Shown here one piece after another: positions 5,695-13,357 of a stretch of 15,680 nt of DNA; the first letter of the stretch is position 1; each line of letters opens with the position of its first letter. Under the pieces are notes generated by a model that was not told where the DNA came from, made no database searches, and worked only from the letters and a program-made list of their open reading frames with translations. Made by a program: the position numbers and the translations under genes. Source of the DNA: Tumulicola sp039922955 (GTDB taxonomy: Bacteria; Vulcanimicrobiota; Vulcanimicrobiia; Vulcanimicrobiales; Vulcanimicrobiaceae); NCBI GenBank assembly GCA_039922955.1, contig JBDTDR010000098.1, positions 1 through 15,680 of the forward strand. The letters are read 5' to 3'.

Positions 5695-7714
5695 GCGGCA
5701 AGCGCATGTTGAGCACGGCTCGAGCGTGGCTGCCGCCGTCGCGCCGCGGAACGACGCTAACGTCGCGGGCGAGTGCGGCCGTGATGTACAGGCCGCGACC
5801 GGACTCGCTCATGCTGTCCTTGGGCAGCCGCGCGTAAAACGTGAAGCCCGGCCCTCGGTCGAGAACGTGTAACACCGGCGCTATTCCCGCGAGATCCAGC
5901 GCGCATTCGACGCTTCCTTCAGTGTGGCGAACGACGTTGCCGAGAAGTTCCCCGAAAACGAGTTCGGCGTCGCTCGCCTCGCTAACCGTCGCTCCAAGGT
6001 CTTTTAGAATGCGCGCGATTTGCCCGCGGATGTACACGGCCATTTTGGCGTCGCCGGCTCGAAACTCCCAACGGGGCTGGGCGAATACCTCGGGGGCGGC
6101 CGTGACGCGCAAGGTAAGAATCGCAACGTCGTCGGTTACGGTCGTAAGGACCGTCCGTCGAATCGCCGTGGCCGGATCGGCGGCCTCGTAAACCTCGCAG
6201 GAACCCAGCGCGCGGCGGAGGCGGGCATCGCCTTCGATGATGTTGTGCGTCGATTCGACCAGGCCGTCGGTATACAAAACCAGCAGCGAGCGATCGGGCA
6301 GCGTGACGCTGGCGTTGACGGCGGCGTACGATTGCTTCTCCTCACGCAAGCCGAGCGGCAGCCCGAACGCGCCGAGCTCGGCGATCGTGCCGTCGGAATG
6401 ACGCAGCAGCGGCGCCGGATGTCCCGCGCATGCGTACGAAAATGAGAGCGTCAGCGGATCGAGCATCCCGAGAAATGCCGTTACGATGCGGTCGGGCTGC
6501 TCGGAACCCAGCGCGAGGTCCGCGGCATTGAGAATGGCGACCGCGTCCGGATACACCTGCGCGGCTCCACGTATCGCTTGACGAACGGCCGCCATCGTGA
6601 TCGCGGCGTCCGAACCGCTGCCGACGACGTCACCGACGGACAGGACGATGCGCCCGTCGGGCAACTGAAACGCATCGTACCAATCGCCTCCGACGAGCGC
6701 TTCCGCACCGGCAGGTTCGTACACGGCATGAAAGTCGAGGCCCGGCAGGTCCGGGAGGGCTTTGGGCAACGCGGCCCGCTGAAACGCGAGCGACACCGCG
6801 TGTTCTCGGTCGAATTGCGCGCGTAGCGCGTTCTCGGCGACGCGACGGTCGTGCACGTCGGTAGCAGTGCCGGCCCATCGGAAGATCGCGCCGTTCGACG
6901 CGCGCATCGGGACCGCGCTGAAGTGAAACCAGCGATAGTCTTCATCGGCCGCGCCATCCGGCCTGATCCTCGCTTCGAAACCGTACCGCTTGCTTTCGGC
7001 AAACGCCGCCGCTCGACCGGCACGCATGATCCTCGCGTCGGCCGGATGCAGTACGCGGGCCCAGCCCTCGGGCGTCATCGCCATGTCGGGCGGCAGCCGC
7101 GTGTATTCATGCCAGCGCGCGTTAACCCAGTCGATCGTTCCGTCGGGCGAGTGCGTGTACACGATATGCGCGAGCGAATCCGCCATCGATCGGAACTCCA
7201 TCCCGCGCAATACCGCCTGCGTGGTTTCCGTGGCGGAACACAGCACGCCCCGATCTCGCTCGTCGTCACCCTCGATCCGGCTGTACGAATACGTGAAGTA
7301 TGCTTCCTCGACGAAGCCGTTGCGTTCCAGTTTGAACATCATATCTTCAGCCCAGAACGGCTCGCCCGTGGCGCGCGTACGTTCGATGTTCGGTCCGATG
7401 ACGTCCCACGCTTCGGGCCAGCAGTCGGCCGCGCGTTGGCCGAGGGCGGACGGATGACGCTTTCCGAGGAGCGGCACGAACCCGTCGTTATAAATTTGAA
7501 TGAGTTCCGGGCCCCACCAGAGGAGCATCGGAAAGCGCGAAGCGAGACAAAACGTCACCGCGTACCGCAACGCGGGCGTCCACGTTCGCTGCGCTCCGAG
7601 CGGCGTTCCCGCCCAGTCCACTTTCTCAAGCATCCGTTCGGCGACATATAGCCCCCGCCGGTGGAAGCATCCTGCGTGGGTCGCAACCGCGTCGATGGTT
7701 AGCCGGTTAACCAT
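5675..7714 (-). CDS. PAS-PAS-SpoIIE (PP2C) phosphatase-HATPase regulator
   Basis: The protein has 679 aa and no membrane segment, so it is cytosolic. The first sensor (about 30-165) is the PAS-like module with SRFPMLLWWGPELIQIYND and ERNGFVEEAYFTYSYS. A second PAS (about 172-290) follows with THSPDGTIDWVNARWHEYT. The SpoIIE-type PPM phosphatase (about 320-538) has GGDWYD (342-347), GDVVGSGSDA (361-370), YTDGLVE (481-487) and TDD (527-529), the metal-binding acidic residues of active members. The C-terminal GHKL ATPase (about 555-672) has an N-box with E589 and N593, DRGPGF (619-624) and SGRGLYI (638-644), as in RsbW-like anti-sigma kinases. By family knowledge it would switch a STAS antagonist and thus a sigma or partner protein; neither is in the window. 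The ATG at 7714 lacks a ribosome site; M28 (7631-7633) is an alternative start that leaves all domains intact. Confidence 0.92.
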   Translation of the reverse strand: MVNRLTIDAVATHAGCFHRRGLYVAERMLEKVDWAGTPLGAQRTWTPALRYAVTFCLASRFPMLLWWGPELIQIYNDGFVPLLGKRHPSALGQRAADCWPEAWDVIGPNIERTRATGEPFWAEDMMFKLERNGFVEEAYFTYSYSRIEGDDERDRGVLCSATETTQAVLRGMEFRSMADSLAHIVYTHSPDGTIDWVNARWHEYTRLPPDMAMTPEGWARVLHPADARIMRAGRAAAFAESKRYGFEARIRPDGAADEDYRWFHFSAVPMRASNGAIFRWAGTATDVHDRRVAENALRAQFDREHAVSLAFQRAALPKALPDLPGLDFHAVYEPAGAEALVGGDWYDAFQLPDGRIVLSVGDVVGSGSDAAITMAAVRQAIRGAAQVYPDAVAILNAADLALGSEQPDRIVTAFLGMLDPLTLSFSYACAGHPAPLLRHSDGTIAELGAFGLPLGLREEKQSYAAVNASVTLPDRSLLVLYTDGLVESTHNIIEGDARLRRALGSCEVYEAADPATAIRRTVLTTVTDDVAILTLRVTAAPEVFAQPRWEFRAGDAKMAVYIRGQIARILKDLGATVSEASDAELVFGELLGNVVRHTEGSVECALDLAGIAPVLHVLDRGPGFTFYARLPKDSMSESGRGLYITAALARDVSVVPRRDGGSHARAVLNMRLPRRPRND

Positions 7715-7720
7715 CTGAGA

Positions 7721-9217
7721 ATGCGCAATCCGTTCCGCCAGCGCGAGCAGGCTCCGGTGGCCTTAATCACCATCACGGTGATGCTCGGGCTGATTATGGC
7801 GATCATCGATTCGACGATCGTCAACGTAGCGCTCAACACGATCGGAGGAAACCTCGGGGCGACGGTAGACGAAGTTGCCTGGGTTGCGACCGGCTACATT
7901 CTGGCCAACGTCATCGTCATGCCCCTCAACGGGTGGTTGACGGCGCTGCTCGGGCGCAAGATGTTCTATGCCATTTCGCTCGGAGTTTTCACGGTCGCTT
8001 CGTTCTTGTGCGGCATCGCGCACTCGATTTGGCTTCTCGTCTTCTATCGCGTGCTTCAAGGGTTCGGGGGCGGCGCACTCCAGCCAACCGCGCAGGCGAT
8101 CATGTTCGAAACGTACCCGCCGGAAAAACGCGGCGCGGCCATGGCGATCTTCGGCTTGGGGGCGATGGTCGGGCCGGCGGTCGGCCCGACATTGGGCGGC
8201 TACATCGTCGATAACGCGAGCTGGCCGCTGATCTTCTACATCAACATTCCGATCGGCATCATCGCGTTTCTCATGACGCTGGCGTTCATTCCGAACCCGA
8301 AGTTTCATTCAAAGCCCAAAGGCAGCATCGACTGGACGGCGCTCGGCTTGCTGACGGCCGGGCTCGCGTCGCTGCAGTACGTGCTGGAGCGCGGCGAACA
8401 CGACGATTGGTTTGCGTCCTCAACCATTCAACTGCTGACGGCGGTCGCCGTGATATCGCTGACGGTTTTTATCTTCAAATCGCTGCGCGACAAGTATCCG
8501 ATCGTCGATCTCTACGTTTTCAAGTTCCGATCGTTTTCGATTGGCTCGATTCTCGGAACGATCATGGGCTTCGGATTGTTCGGCACCGCGCTGATTCTGC
8601 CGCTGTTCTTTCAGTCGATCCTCGGCTTTACCGCTTTCGACACCGGAATGGCGCTGCTGCCGGGTGCGCTGTCGACCGCCGTCTCGATGTTGATCATCGG
8701 GCGAATCTTCAACCGGATCGACGGCCGATGGTCGATCGTCTTCGGGATGCTGCTGTTTGCGTGGTCGACGTGGCTGCTCGGAGGATTGACGGTGCAAGCG
8801 GGCTACTGGGACGTCTTCTGGCCGCGGTTGATCCAGGGATTCGGCCTGGGCTTCCTGTTCGTCCCGTTGACGACCCTATCGCTCAACGACGTTCCGATCC
8901 CCGAGCTCGCCGGCGCGACCGGCGTGTACACGCTGTTGCGTCAGCTCGGTGGCAGCTTCGGCATCGCGATCCTCACCACGATGCTCGTCCATCAGAGCGC
9001 GGTGGCGTGGGACGTGCTCGCATCGGGCGTTACCAGCACGCATGGATATTCGGTCGGTACGCTCACGCAAATGGTCGCGGAGCAATCGGCCATGATCGCC
9101 TACGACTACCTCTTCCGGGTCTGCGCGATCGTCTTCGTCGTGTCGACCCCGCTGGCGTTCTTCCTCACCACGCGCAAGCGGCCCGCCGGGGCGCCGCTCG
9201 CCGCGGCCGCCGAATAG
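7721..9217 (+). CDS. DHA2-family MFS drug exporter (EmrB/QacA type, 14 TM)
   Basis: This 498-aa integral inner-membrane protein has about 14 hydrophobic helices. Family marks are IIDSTIVNVALNTI (28-41, the D1 motif with D30), motif A GWLTALLGRK (71-80), the motif B arginine in FYRVLQGFGGGALQPTA (108-124), and motif C GAMVGPAVGPTLGGYI (147-162), typical of proton-driven drug antiporters. D1 usually ends NVALP; here it is NVALN. It should export hydrophobic compounds using the proton gradient. EmrB-type pumps often pair with an EmrA adaptor and TolC, but no adaptor adjoins it; the one at 1041 is 5.5 kb away and RND-like. The start is 6 bp from the divergent phosphatase ATG, with no clear ribosome site; a GTG at 7757 is possible. 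A stem-loop at 9217-9242 follows. Confidence 0.93.
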   Translation: MRNPFRQREQAPVALITITVMLGLIMAIIDSTIVNVALNTIGGNLGATVDEVAWVATGYILANVIVMPLNGWLTALLGRKMFYAISLGVFTVASFLCGIAHSIWLLVFYRVLQGFGGGALQPTAQAIMFETYPPEKRGAAMAIFGLGAMVGPAVGPTLGGYIVDNASWPLIFYINIPIGIIAFLMTLAFIPNPKFHSKPKGSIDWTALGLLTAGLASLQYVLERGEHDDWFASSTIQLLTAVAVISLTVFIFKSLRDKYPIVDLYVFKFRSFSIGSILGTIMGFGLFGTALILPLFFQSILGFTAFDTGMALLPGALSTAVSMLIIGRIFNRIDGRWSIVFGMLLFAWSTWLLGGLTVQAGYWDVFWPRLIQGFGLGFLFVPLTTLSLNDVPIPELAGATGVYTLLRQLGGSFGIAILTTMLVHQSAVAWDVLASGVTSTHGYSVGTLTQMVAEQSAMIAYDYLFRVCAIVFVVSTPLAFFLTTRKRPAGAPLAAAAE

Positions 9218-9242
9218 CCGTTTCATCCCCGCATGAGACGGC
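9217..9242 (+). terminator. Stem-loop terminator after the MFS gene
   Basis: GCCGTTTCAT (9217-9226) pairs with ATGAGACGGC (9233-9242) over 10 bp, with one U-G wobble on the plus strand and a 6-nt loop CCCCGC. It starts in the MFS stop codon and overlaps the last codons of the convergent GT2 gene. The wobble becomes an A-C mismatch on the minus strand, so it should work better for the MFS transcript. No T-tract follows. Confidence 0.65.
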
Positions 9243-10122
9243 GTGCCAGGCCGTTGCCGGCGCGGCCGCGCCAGCGCACTTCATAATTGATTTTCCGGAA
9301 CGCGTTGCGCAGCTTGACGGGGACCGGCTGCGCGCGAACGATCGCCTCGGTTAGCTCGTGAGTTGCCTGGAGCGGCGGGCGCAGCCGTTCCAAGGCGGCG
9401 CGCGCCGCCGGCGGATGTTCGCCCCGAAAGCGCAATAGGCGCGGATACTCCGGCTCGAAATATCGGGCGACGTCGAAATCGTCGAGCTGATCCGCGCGCA
9501 GCACCTCGCCGGGCGCGCCCAACGAAGAATAGTGCCGCCCTTTTTCGGCGTGCCGGCGGGGTTCCAGGGTGTGCCCGTAGTGACCGTAGACGTACGGCAG
9601 GGCGATGCGTTTGCCGCCGAGACCGACGAGCCTTTCGTGCACGGCGCCTTCCCAGTGCGAGTCCGCTCGGAAACGATAGAACATCATGCGGCGCTCGATC
9701 GACGTGTAGTAGTCGAACGATTGAAAGAAGTGCCACGTGTAGCCGTCGAGGAAATCGTACTCGGGTGGAACGCGGCCGAGGTTCGCGGCGATGCGCGCCA
9801 CGTTTTCTCCGTGCACTTCGTCGGCATCGATGAAAGCGACCCAATCGCCGGCGCCGCGTTGTGCGTGGAGGCGCATGCAGACGTTGCGCGCCGCGGCAAA
9901 GCCGGCAAACGGCGTCCGGTCGACGAGGATGCGCCCGGCTCGCCCGAACGGGCTATTTTCCAAGGCGGCCGCGTGCGGCGAGCGGCCCGGGCCATTATCG
10001 TTGACGATCAGCATCGCCGCGCTCCCGGCAATCGATTCGAGCATCGCGCCGAGAAACGGCTCCTCGCGCGGGCCCAAAATGAGGTGGGCCGCAACCGAAC
10101 TCGAAGTCGCTTCGCCGGTCAT
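9223..10122 (-). CDS. GT2-family glycosyltransferase
   Basis: The 299-aa protein has a GT-A fold of family 2. The N-terminal strand is AAHLILGPREEPFLGAML (11-28), a variant of the usual opening of family members that act on 'detailed account' substrates, followed by AAMLIVNDNGPG (35-46). FAGFAAARNVCM leads into the metal and nucleotide-sugar binding DxD, FIDADE at 97-102 (D99, D101). HWEGAVHE (156-163) matches the acceptor-side loop of this subgroup, after which comes YGHYGHTLEPRRHAEKGRHY. There is no membrane segment, so it is cytosolic or peripheral. It would add a sugar to a lipid-linked or surface glycan. The ATG at 10122 has no strong ribosome site. It is divergent from the first GT4 gene across 59 bp. 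The donor sugar cannot be read from sequence. Confidence 0.88.
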   Translation of the reverse strand: MTGEATSSSVAAHLILGPREEPFLGAMLESIAGSAAMLIVNDNGPGRSPHAAALENSPFGRAGRILVDRTPFAGFAAARNVCMRLHAQRGAGDWVAFIDADEVHGENVARIAANLGRVPPEYDFLDGYTWHFFQSFDYYTSIERRMMFYRFRADSHWEGAVHERLVGLGGKRIALPYVYGHYGHTLEPRRHAEKGRHYSSLGAPGEVLRADQLDDFDVARYFEPEYPRLLRFRGEHPPAARAALERLRPPLQATHELTEAIVRAQPVPVKLRNAFRKINYEVRWRGRAGNGLARRLMRG

Positions 10123-10137
10123 CGACCCGGCGTTCGC

Positions 10138-10161
10138 GCGGCGGAGCGGAGTTTCCGCCGC
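10138..10161. promoter_or_regulatory. Inverted repeat in the divergent glycosyltransferase promoter region
   Basis: GCGGCGGA (10138-10145) and TCCGCCGC (10154-10161) are perfect 8-bp inverted arms separated by 8 nt. They sit in the middle of the 59-bp space shared by the GT2 and GT4 starts, a natural place for an operator. In so GC-rich a genome chance is a serious alternative. Confidence 0.35.
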
Positions 10162-10181
10162 CCGCTCGAACTCGGCCAGCG

Positions 10182-11243
10182 ATGTCGTCTCTGCGTCTCG
10201 CCGTCGACGCTCGCGTCGTCGCCGAGGACACGCGCGGAATCGGCCGCTACGCGCGCGCGATCTTGCGCCGGCTTATCGTACGCGATGACATCGAGCTGAC
10301 GCTGCTCGCGCACGGGCCGCTGGCGTTTCGACATCGCTCCGCATTTACCCAAGCGCTCGGGTCGCGTAAATTCGCCGTGCGGCCGTTCGTCGGCAACGGC
10401 CTCGACGTGATCTGGCATCCCGCAAATGGGACATTTTTCCCATCGCCGTTGCCCAGCGTCGTGACGATTCACGACGCCGTGCCGTTTCGATACCCGGACG
10501 CCGACGCCAAGCGCCGCGACCACGCGCAGAAACCGTTTCTCGAATCCGTGCGCACGGCGGCGCAGATCGTCGCGGTGTCGGCGTTTGGCCGGGATGAAGT
10601 GCATGCGGTTTTCGGGGTGCCGCTCGACCGCATCGACGTCATCCACCACGGGGTCGAACCGTCGTTCTCTCCCGGCCCGGCGCAGCCGCTTCCCGCCGGG
10701 CTCTTCCCGCAGCGCTATCTGCTGTTCGTCGGCGATCCGATCGCCGAGCCGCGCAAGAATTTTTCGCTGCTGTACGACGCCTACCGGCGTGCCTGGCCGG
10801 ATGGAACCGGCGCGCCGCCGCTGGTGGTCGCGGGAGCTCAGGCGCCCGCCTTGGCCGGAGTTTTCCACGCCGGAAATCTGGGTGACGACCTGATCGGAAG
10901 CATCAACGGCGCGCTGCGCGCGCTCTATCGCGGCGCGATCGCGCTGGCGCTGGCCTCGTACCACGAAACGTTCGGCATGCCGATGGTCGAGGCGATGGCG
11001 TGCGGCACGCCGGTTATCGCCTCGCACGCGAGTTCGCTGCCGGAGATCGGCGGCGATGCGGTTGCGTATGCCCCGCCCGACGACGCACCGGCCTGGGCGG
11101 CGGCCCTGCGGCGCGTGACCGACGATGCCGCCTTGCGCGGTCGTCTGCGCATCGCGGGGCTCGACCGGGCCACGCACTTTAGCTGGGATGAGAGCACCGC
11201 CGCGCACTTAGCGCTGTTTCGCGACCTGGCGCGTTCGACGTGA
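10182..11243 (+). CDS. GT4-family glycosyltransferase (mannosyltransferase-like)
   Basis: The 353-aa GT-B protein has an N-terminal acceptor domain beginning LAVDARVVAEDTRGIGRYAR (GIGRY at 19-23) and VVTIHDAVPFRYPD (93-106). VIHHGVEPSF (153-162) marks the linker. The C-terminal donor domain has the phosphate-binding basic RKNF (191-194) and the EX7E motif, E262 and E270, in HETFGMPMVEAMACGTPVIA. These features match the WbpY/MtfB-type mannosyltransferases and relatives, though donor specificity cannot be proven. There is no membrane helix. It is cytosolic, adding a sugar to a growing surface glycan. Its stop overlaps the start of the next GT4 gene (GTGA at 11240-11243), so the two are coupled and probably act on the same polymer. 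Confidence 0.9.
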   Translation: MSSLRLAVDARVVAEDTRGIGRYARAILRRLIVRDDIELTLLAHGPLAFRHRSAFTQALGSRKFAVRPFVGNGLDVIWHPANGTFFPSPLPSVVTIHDAVPFRYPDADAKRRDHAQKPFLESVRTAAQIVAVSAFGRDEVHAVFGVPLDRIDVIHHGVEPSFSPGPAQPLPAGLFPQRYLLFVGDPIAEPRKNFSLLYDAYRRAWPDGTGAPPLVVAGAQAPALAGVFHAGNLGDDLIGSINGALRALYRGAIALALASYHETFGMPMVEAMACGTPVIASHASSLPEIGGDAVAYAPPDDAPAWAAALRRVTDDAALRGRLRIAGLDRATHFSWDESTAAHLALFRDLARST

Positions 11244-12442
11244 AGGTACTCGTTTTATGCGAGCGCGTGGACGCCGAAGGCGGCACCGAGACGTATCTGC
11301 GCGCGCTGCTTCCGGTACTGGCTGCCCGCGGCCACGACGTGCGCGTGGTTGCCCGCAGCGTCGCCCGCGCCGGCGCGTACGGCGTCCCGGCGCAAGCGGT
11401 GAAATGGAGCGACGAGCACGATCCGCCGTCGGCAGCGGCATCCGAGGCGGTGGCGACGATCGCGCGGGACTTCGCGCCGGATGTCGCGGCGGTTCATAAC
11501 GTGCTCGACGCGGGCGTGCTCGACGCGACTCTTCTTCACGCTCCGCGCGTCGTGTATCACCTTCACGATCACCGGCCGTTTTGCCCGAATGGCGACCGGC
11601 TCTATCCCCAAGGCGGAGGAATTTGCGGGATTGCGATGGGCTCGTTCGCATGCGGATGGCACGCGCTGGCCAACGGCTGCGCGTACGGACCGCGTCCGCG
11701 GACGTTCGCGTTGATTCGAAATCGGGCGGCGGTGGCGCGGGCGGTCGGCGCGGCGGATGCGACGATCGCGCTATCGCGCTACGTTGCGAATCTCGCGGAA
11801 CGCAACGGTATCGCGCCGGAGCGCACGCACGTGGTTTCGCCGCCGCTCGCCGATGAGGCATTCGCCGTTTCTCCCGCACCCCGTCCCGCCGCCGATGCGG
11901 TGCTGTTTGCGGGCCGAGTCGTGCCGTCGAAGGGTGCGCGTTCGCTGGTCCGGGCGCTTGCGGGGATATCGCCATCCGAGCGCCCGCTGCTGCGGATTGC
12001 CGGCGAAGGGCCGGATCTAGCGGCGGCGCTGAAGGAGGCCCGGACGCGCGGCGTTCGCATCCAGGCACTCGGGCGTCTGGATTCCGCGGCGATGCTGCGC
12101 GCGTACGATGATGCCGCGCTGGTGGCCGTGCCGTCGCTGTGGGGCGAGCCGTTTGGGTTGGTCGGAATCGAGGCATTTGCCCGCGGGCGGCCGGTGGCGG
12201 CGTACGATGCGGGCGCAATTTCGGAATGGATTGGTGGCGGCGGTCGCCTAGTCCCGCGCGGCGACGAAGGCGCGCTCGGCGCGGCGATCGGCGCGCTGCT
12301 CGCGAGGGATGCGTGGCAAGCGGCCGCCGCGCGGGCGTTTACGCAGGCGCAGGAATACCGGCTCGACGCTCACGCCGACCGCATCGAAGCGCTCTACGCC
12401 GGCGCGGGCGGCGATTCCCAGCGTTCGCGCGCGAGCGAGTGA
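11240..12442 (+). CDS. GT4-family glycosyltransferase with a four-cysteine insertion
   Basis: The 400-aa GT-B enzyme starts at a GTG that overlaps the previous stop. Its N-terminal motif is GGTETYLRALLPVLAARGHD (14-33). HLHDHRPFCPNGDRLYP (107-123) is followed by further cysteines at 129, 138 and 147, giving C115, C129, C138 and C147. This Cys-bearing loop recurs in one GT4 subgroup and may form disulfides or bind metal. The donor domain has GRVVPSKG (225-232) and EX7E as E303 and E311 in GEPFGLVGIEAFARGRPV. The last residues (GAGGDSQRSRASE) read through the 3' end of the convergent acetyltransferase gene, a 49-bp antisense overlap. The enzyme likely extends the same glycan as the upstream GT4. 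Acceptor and sugar are unknown. Confidence 0.9.
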   Translation: MKVLVLCERVDAEGGTETYLRALLPVLAARGHDVRVVARSVARAGAYGVPAQAVKWSDEHDPPSAAASEAVATIARDFAPDVAAVHNVLDAGVLDATLLHAPRVVYHLHDHRPFCPNGDRLYPQGGGICGIAMGSFACGWHALANGCAYGPRPRTFALIRNRAAVARAVGAADATIALSRYVANLAERNGIAPERTHVVSPPLADEAFAVSPAPRPAADAVLFAGRVVPSKGARSLVRALAGISPSERPLLRIAGEGPDLAAALKEARTRGVRIQALGRLDSAAMLRAYDDAALVAVPSLWGEPFGLVGIEAFARGRPVAAYDAGAISEWIGGGGRLVPRGDEGALGAAIGALLARDAWQAAAARAFTQAQEYRLDAHADRIEALYAGAGGDSQRSRASE

Positions 12443-12957
12443 GCGATGACGTCGACCGGCTGACCCTGCACGGTCGCCCCGTGCGGGACGATGCCTTCGT
12501 CCTCGAATCCGTTACGCCGCAACACCGCGCGCGACGAGACGTTGCCGGGAACGCAGAAGGCGCGCATGCGGCGTAAGCGTGCGCGTCTGAAACCTTCGGC
12601 AACCAGGGCCGCGACGGCTTCGGTTGCGATGCCGCGGCCGCGATGGGCTCGCACGATGCTGTAGCCGATTTCGGCGGTGGTGGGCGTCCGCTCCGAGATT
12701 CGCAGCGAAACCCATCCTAACGGTTCGGTACCCCGCGCGGGCCGATCGAAATAGACCAGCCATTCGAACCGGCCGGGCGCCGACGGCTCGAGGACGGCGG
12801 GCCGGCCGGCAACCGTGCGCCGGAACTGCGCGACGTCGATGTCGGGAAGATCCTGGAAATCGCGCAGATCCGGCTCTTGGAGCACGTCCCACAGCACTTC
12901 GGCGTTGTCGGGCTTCACCGGCACGAGCCGCAAGCGCTCGCTTCGAATCGTTTTCAT
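12394..12957 (-). CDS. GNAT-family N-acetyltransferase (RimJ/RimL type)
   Basis: The 187-aa protein opens with TIRSERLRLVPVKPDNAEVL, the usual start of the Acetyltransf_3 group. The acetyl-CoA motif is R106, G109 and A111 in RAHRGRGIATEAVAALV (103-119), and the trailing PGNVSSRAVLRRNGFEDEG (137-155) is the conserved coenzyme-facing helix and strand. The substrate may be a protein N-terminus, an amino acid, an antibiotic or a sugar amine; position next to glycosyltransferases makes sugar possible but that is only inference. The start is an ATG with no obvious ribosome site. It converges with the GT4 gene with a 49-bp overlap and is divergent from the DUF3465 gene by 70 bp. Confidence 0.9.
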   Translation of the reverse strand: MKTIRSERLRLVPVKPDNAEVLWDVLQEPDLRDFQDLPDIDVAQFRRTVAGRPAVLEPSAPGRFEWLVYFDRPARGTEPLGWVSLRISERTPTTAEIGYSIVRAHRGRGIATEAVAALVAEGFRRARLRRMRAFCVPGNVSSRAVLRRNGFEDEGIVPHGATVQGQPVDVIAHSLARERWESPPAPA

Positions 12958-13027
12958 TCGCCGCCGTCACTTCGCGCTCGACCGGCCGCGCTCTTGTCGC
13001 CGGAAGCGCGGAGCGTGAACGAACGAC

Positions 13028-13357
13028 ATGAACCTCTCCGCAGCGTATGCCGGGGCCGCGCCGGCCCGGGTTGATTTCGAGGCCACCGTTTCCTCACCGG
13101 CGCGCTATTTTTACGGATCGCGAACGCACTGCATGCACGAGGCCTTTAGCGCGCAGAGCGACGCCGGGCCGCTGGAAGTCGTCGACAACGTTGATATCGC
13201 CCCGCGGTGCCCGGTGCGGGTCGGCGACCGGATTGAAGTGCGCGGGGAAATGGTTCACGATCGCGGGCGTCCGCCGATCGTTCACTGGACGCACCACGAC
13301 CCCGACAATCGTCACGCCGGCGGCTTTATCCGCCTGGGCGGGCGCGTGTACGCGTAG
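13028..13357 (+). CDS. DUF3465-family protein
   Basis: The protein has 109 aa and no signal peptide or membrane helix that I can see. The core matches my memory of DUF3465: HEAF at 37-40, EVVDNVDIAPR (50-60), VGDRIEVRGEMV (65-76), then the hallmark VHWTHHDP (85-92) and a GGFIRLGGRVYA ending. The alternating strands (GDRIEVRG) fit a small OB-like barrel, and the histidines and aspartate of HWTHHDP could bind metal or a phosphate. The function of the family is not known to me. Upstream GGAG is 14 nt from the ATG, a weak site. The last 32 bp overlap the 3' end of the convergent polysaccharide deacetylase. Confidence 0.85.
   Translation: MNLSAAYAGAAPARVDFEATVSSPARYFYGSRTHCMHEAFSAQSDAGPLEVVDNVDIAPRCPVRVGDRIEVRGEMVHDRGRPPIVHWTHHDPDNRHAGGFIRLGGRVYA

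Noticed and set aside
12971..13019. TTCGCGCTC / GAGCGTGAA imperfect inverted repeat between GNAT and DUF3465
   Set aside because: One mismatch and a 31-nt spacer in a GC-rich region; no better than chance.
13343..13354. CGCGT-GT-ACGCG inverted repeat as a terminator for DUF3465
   Set aside because: The 2-nt loop cannot form, and the arms are short CG repeats expected by chance here.
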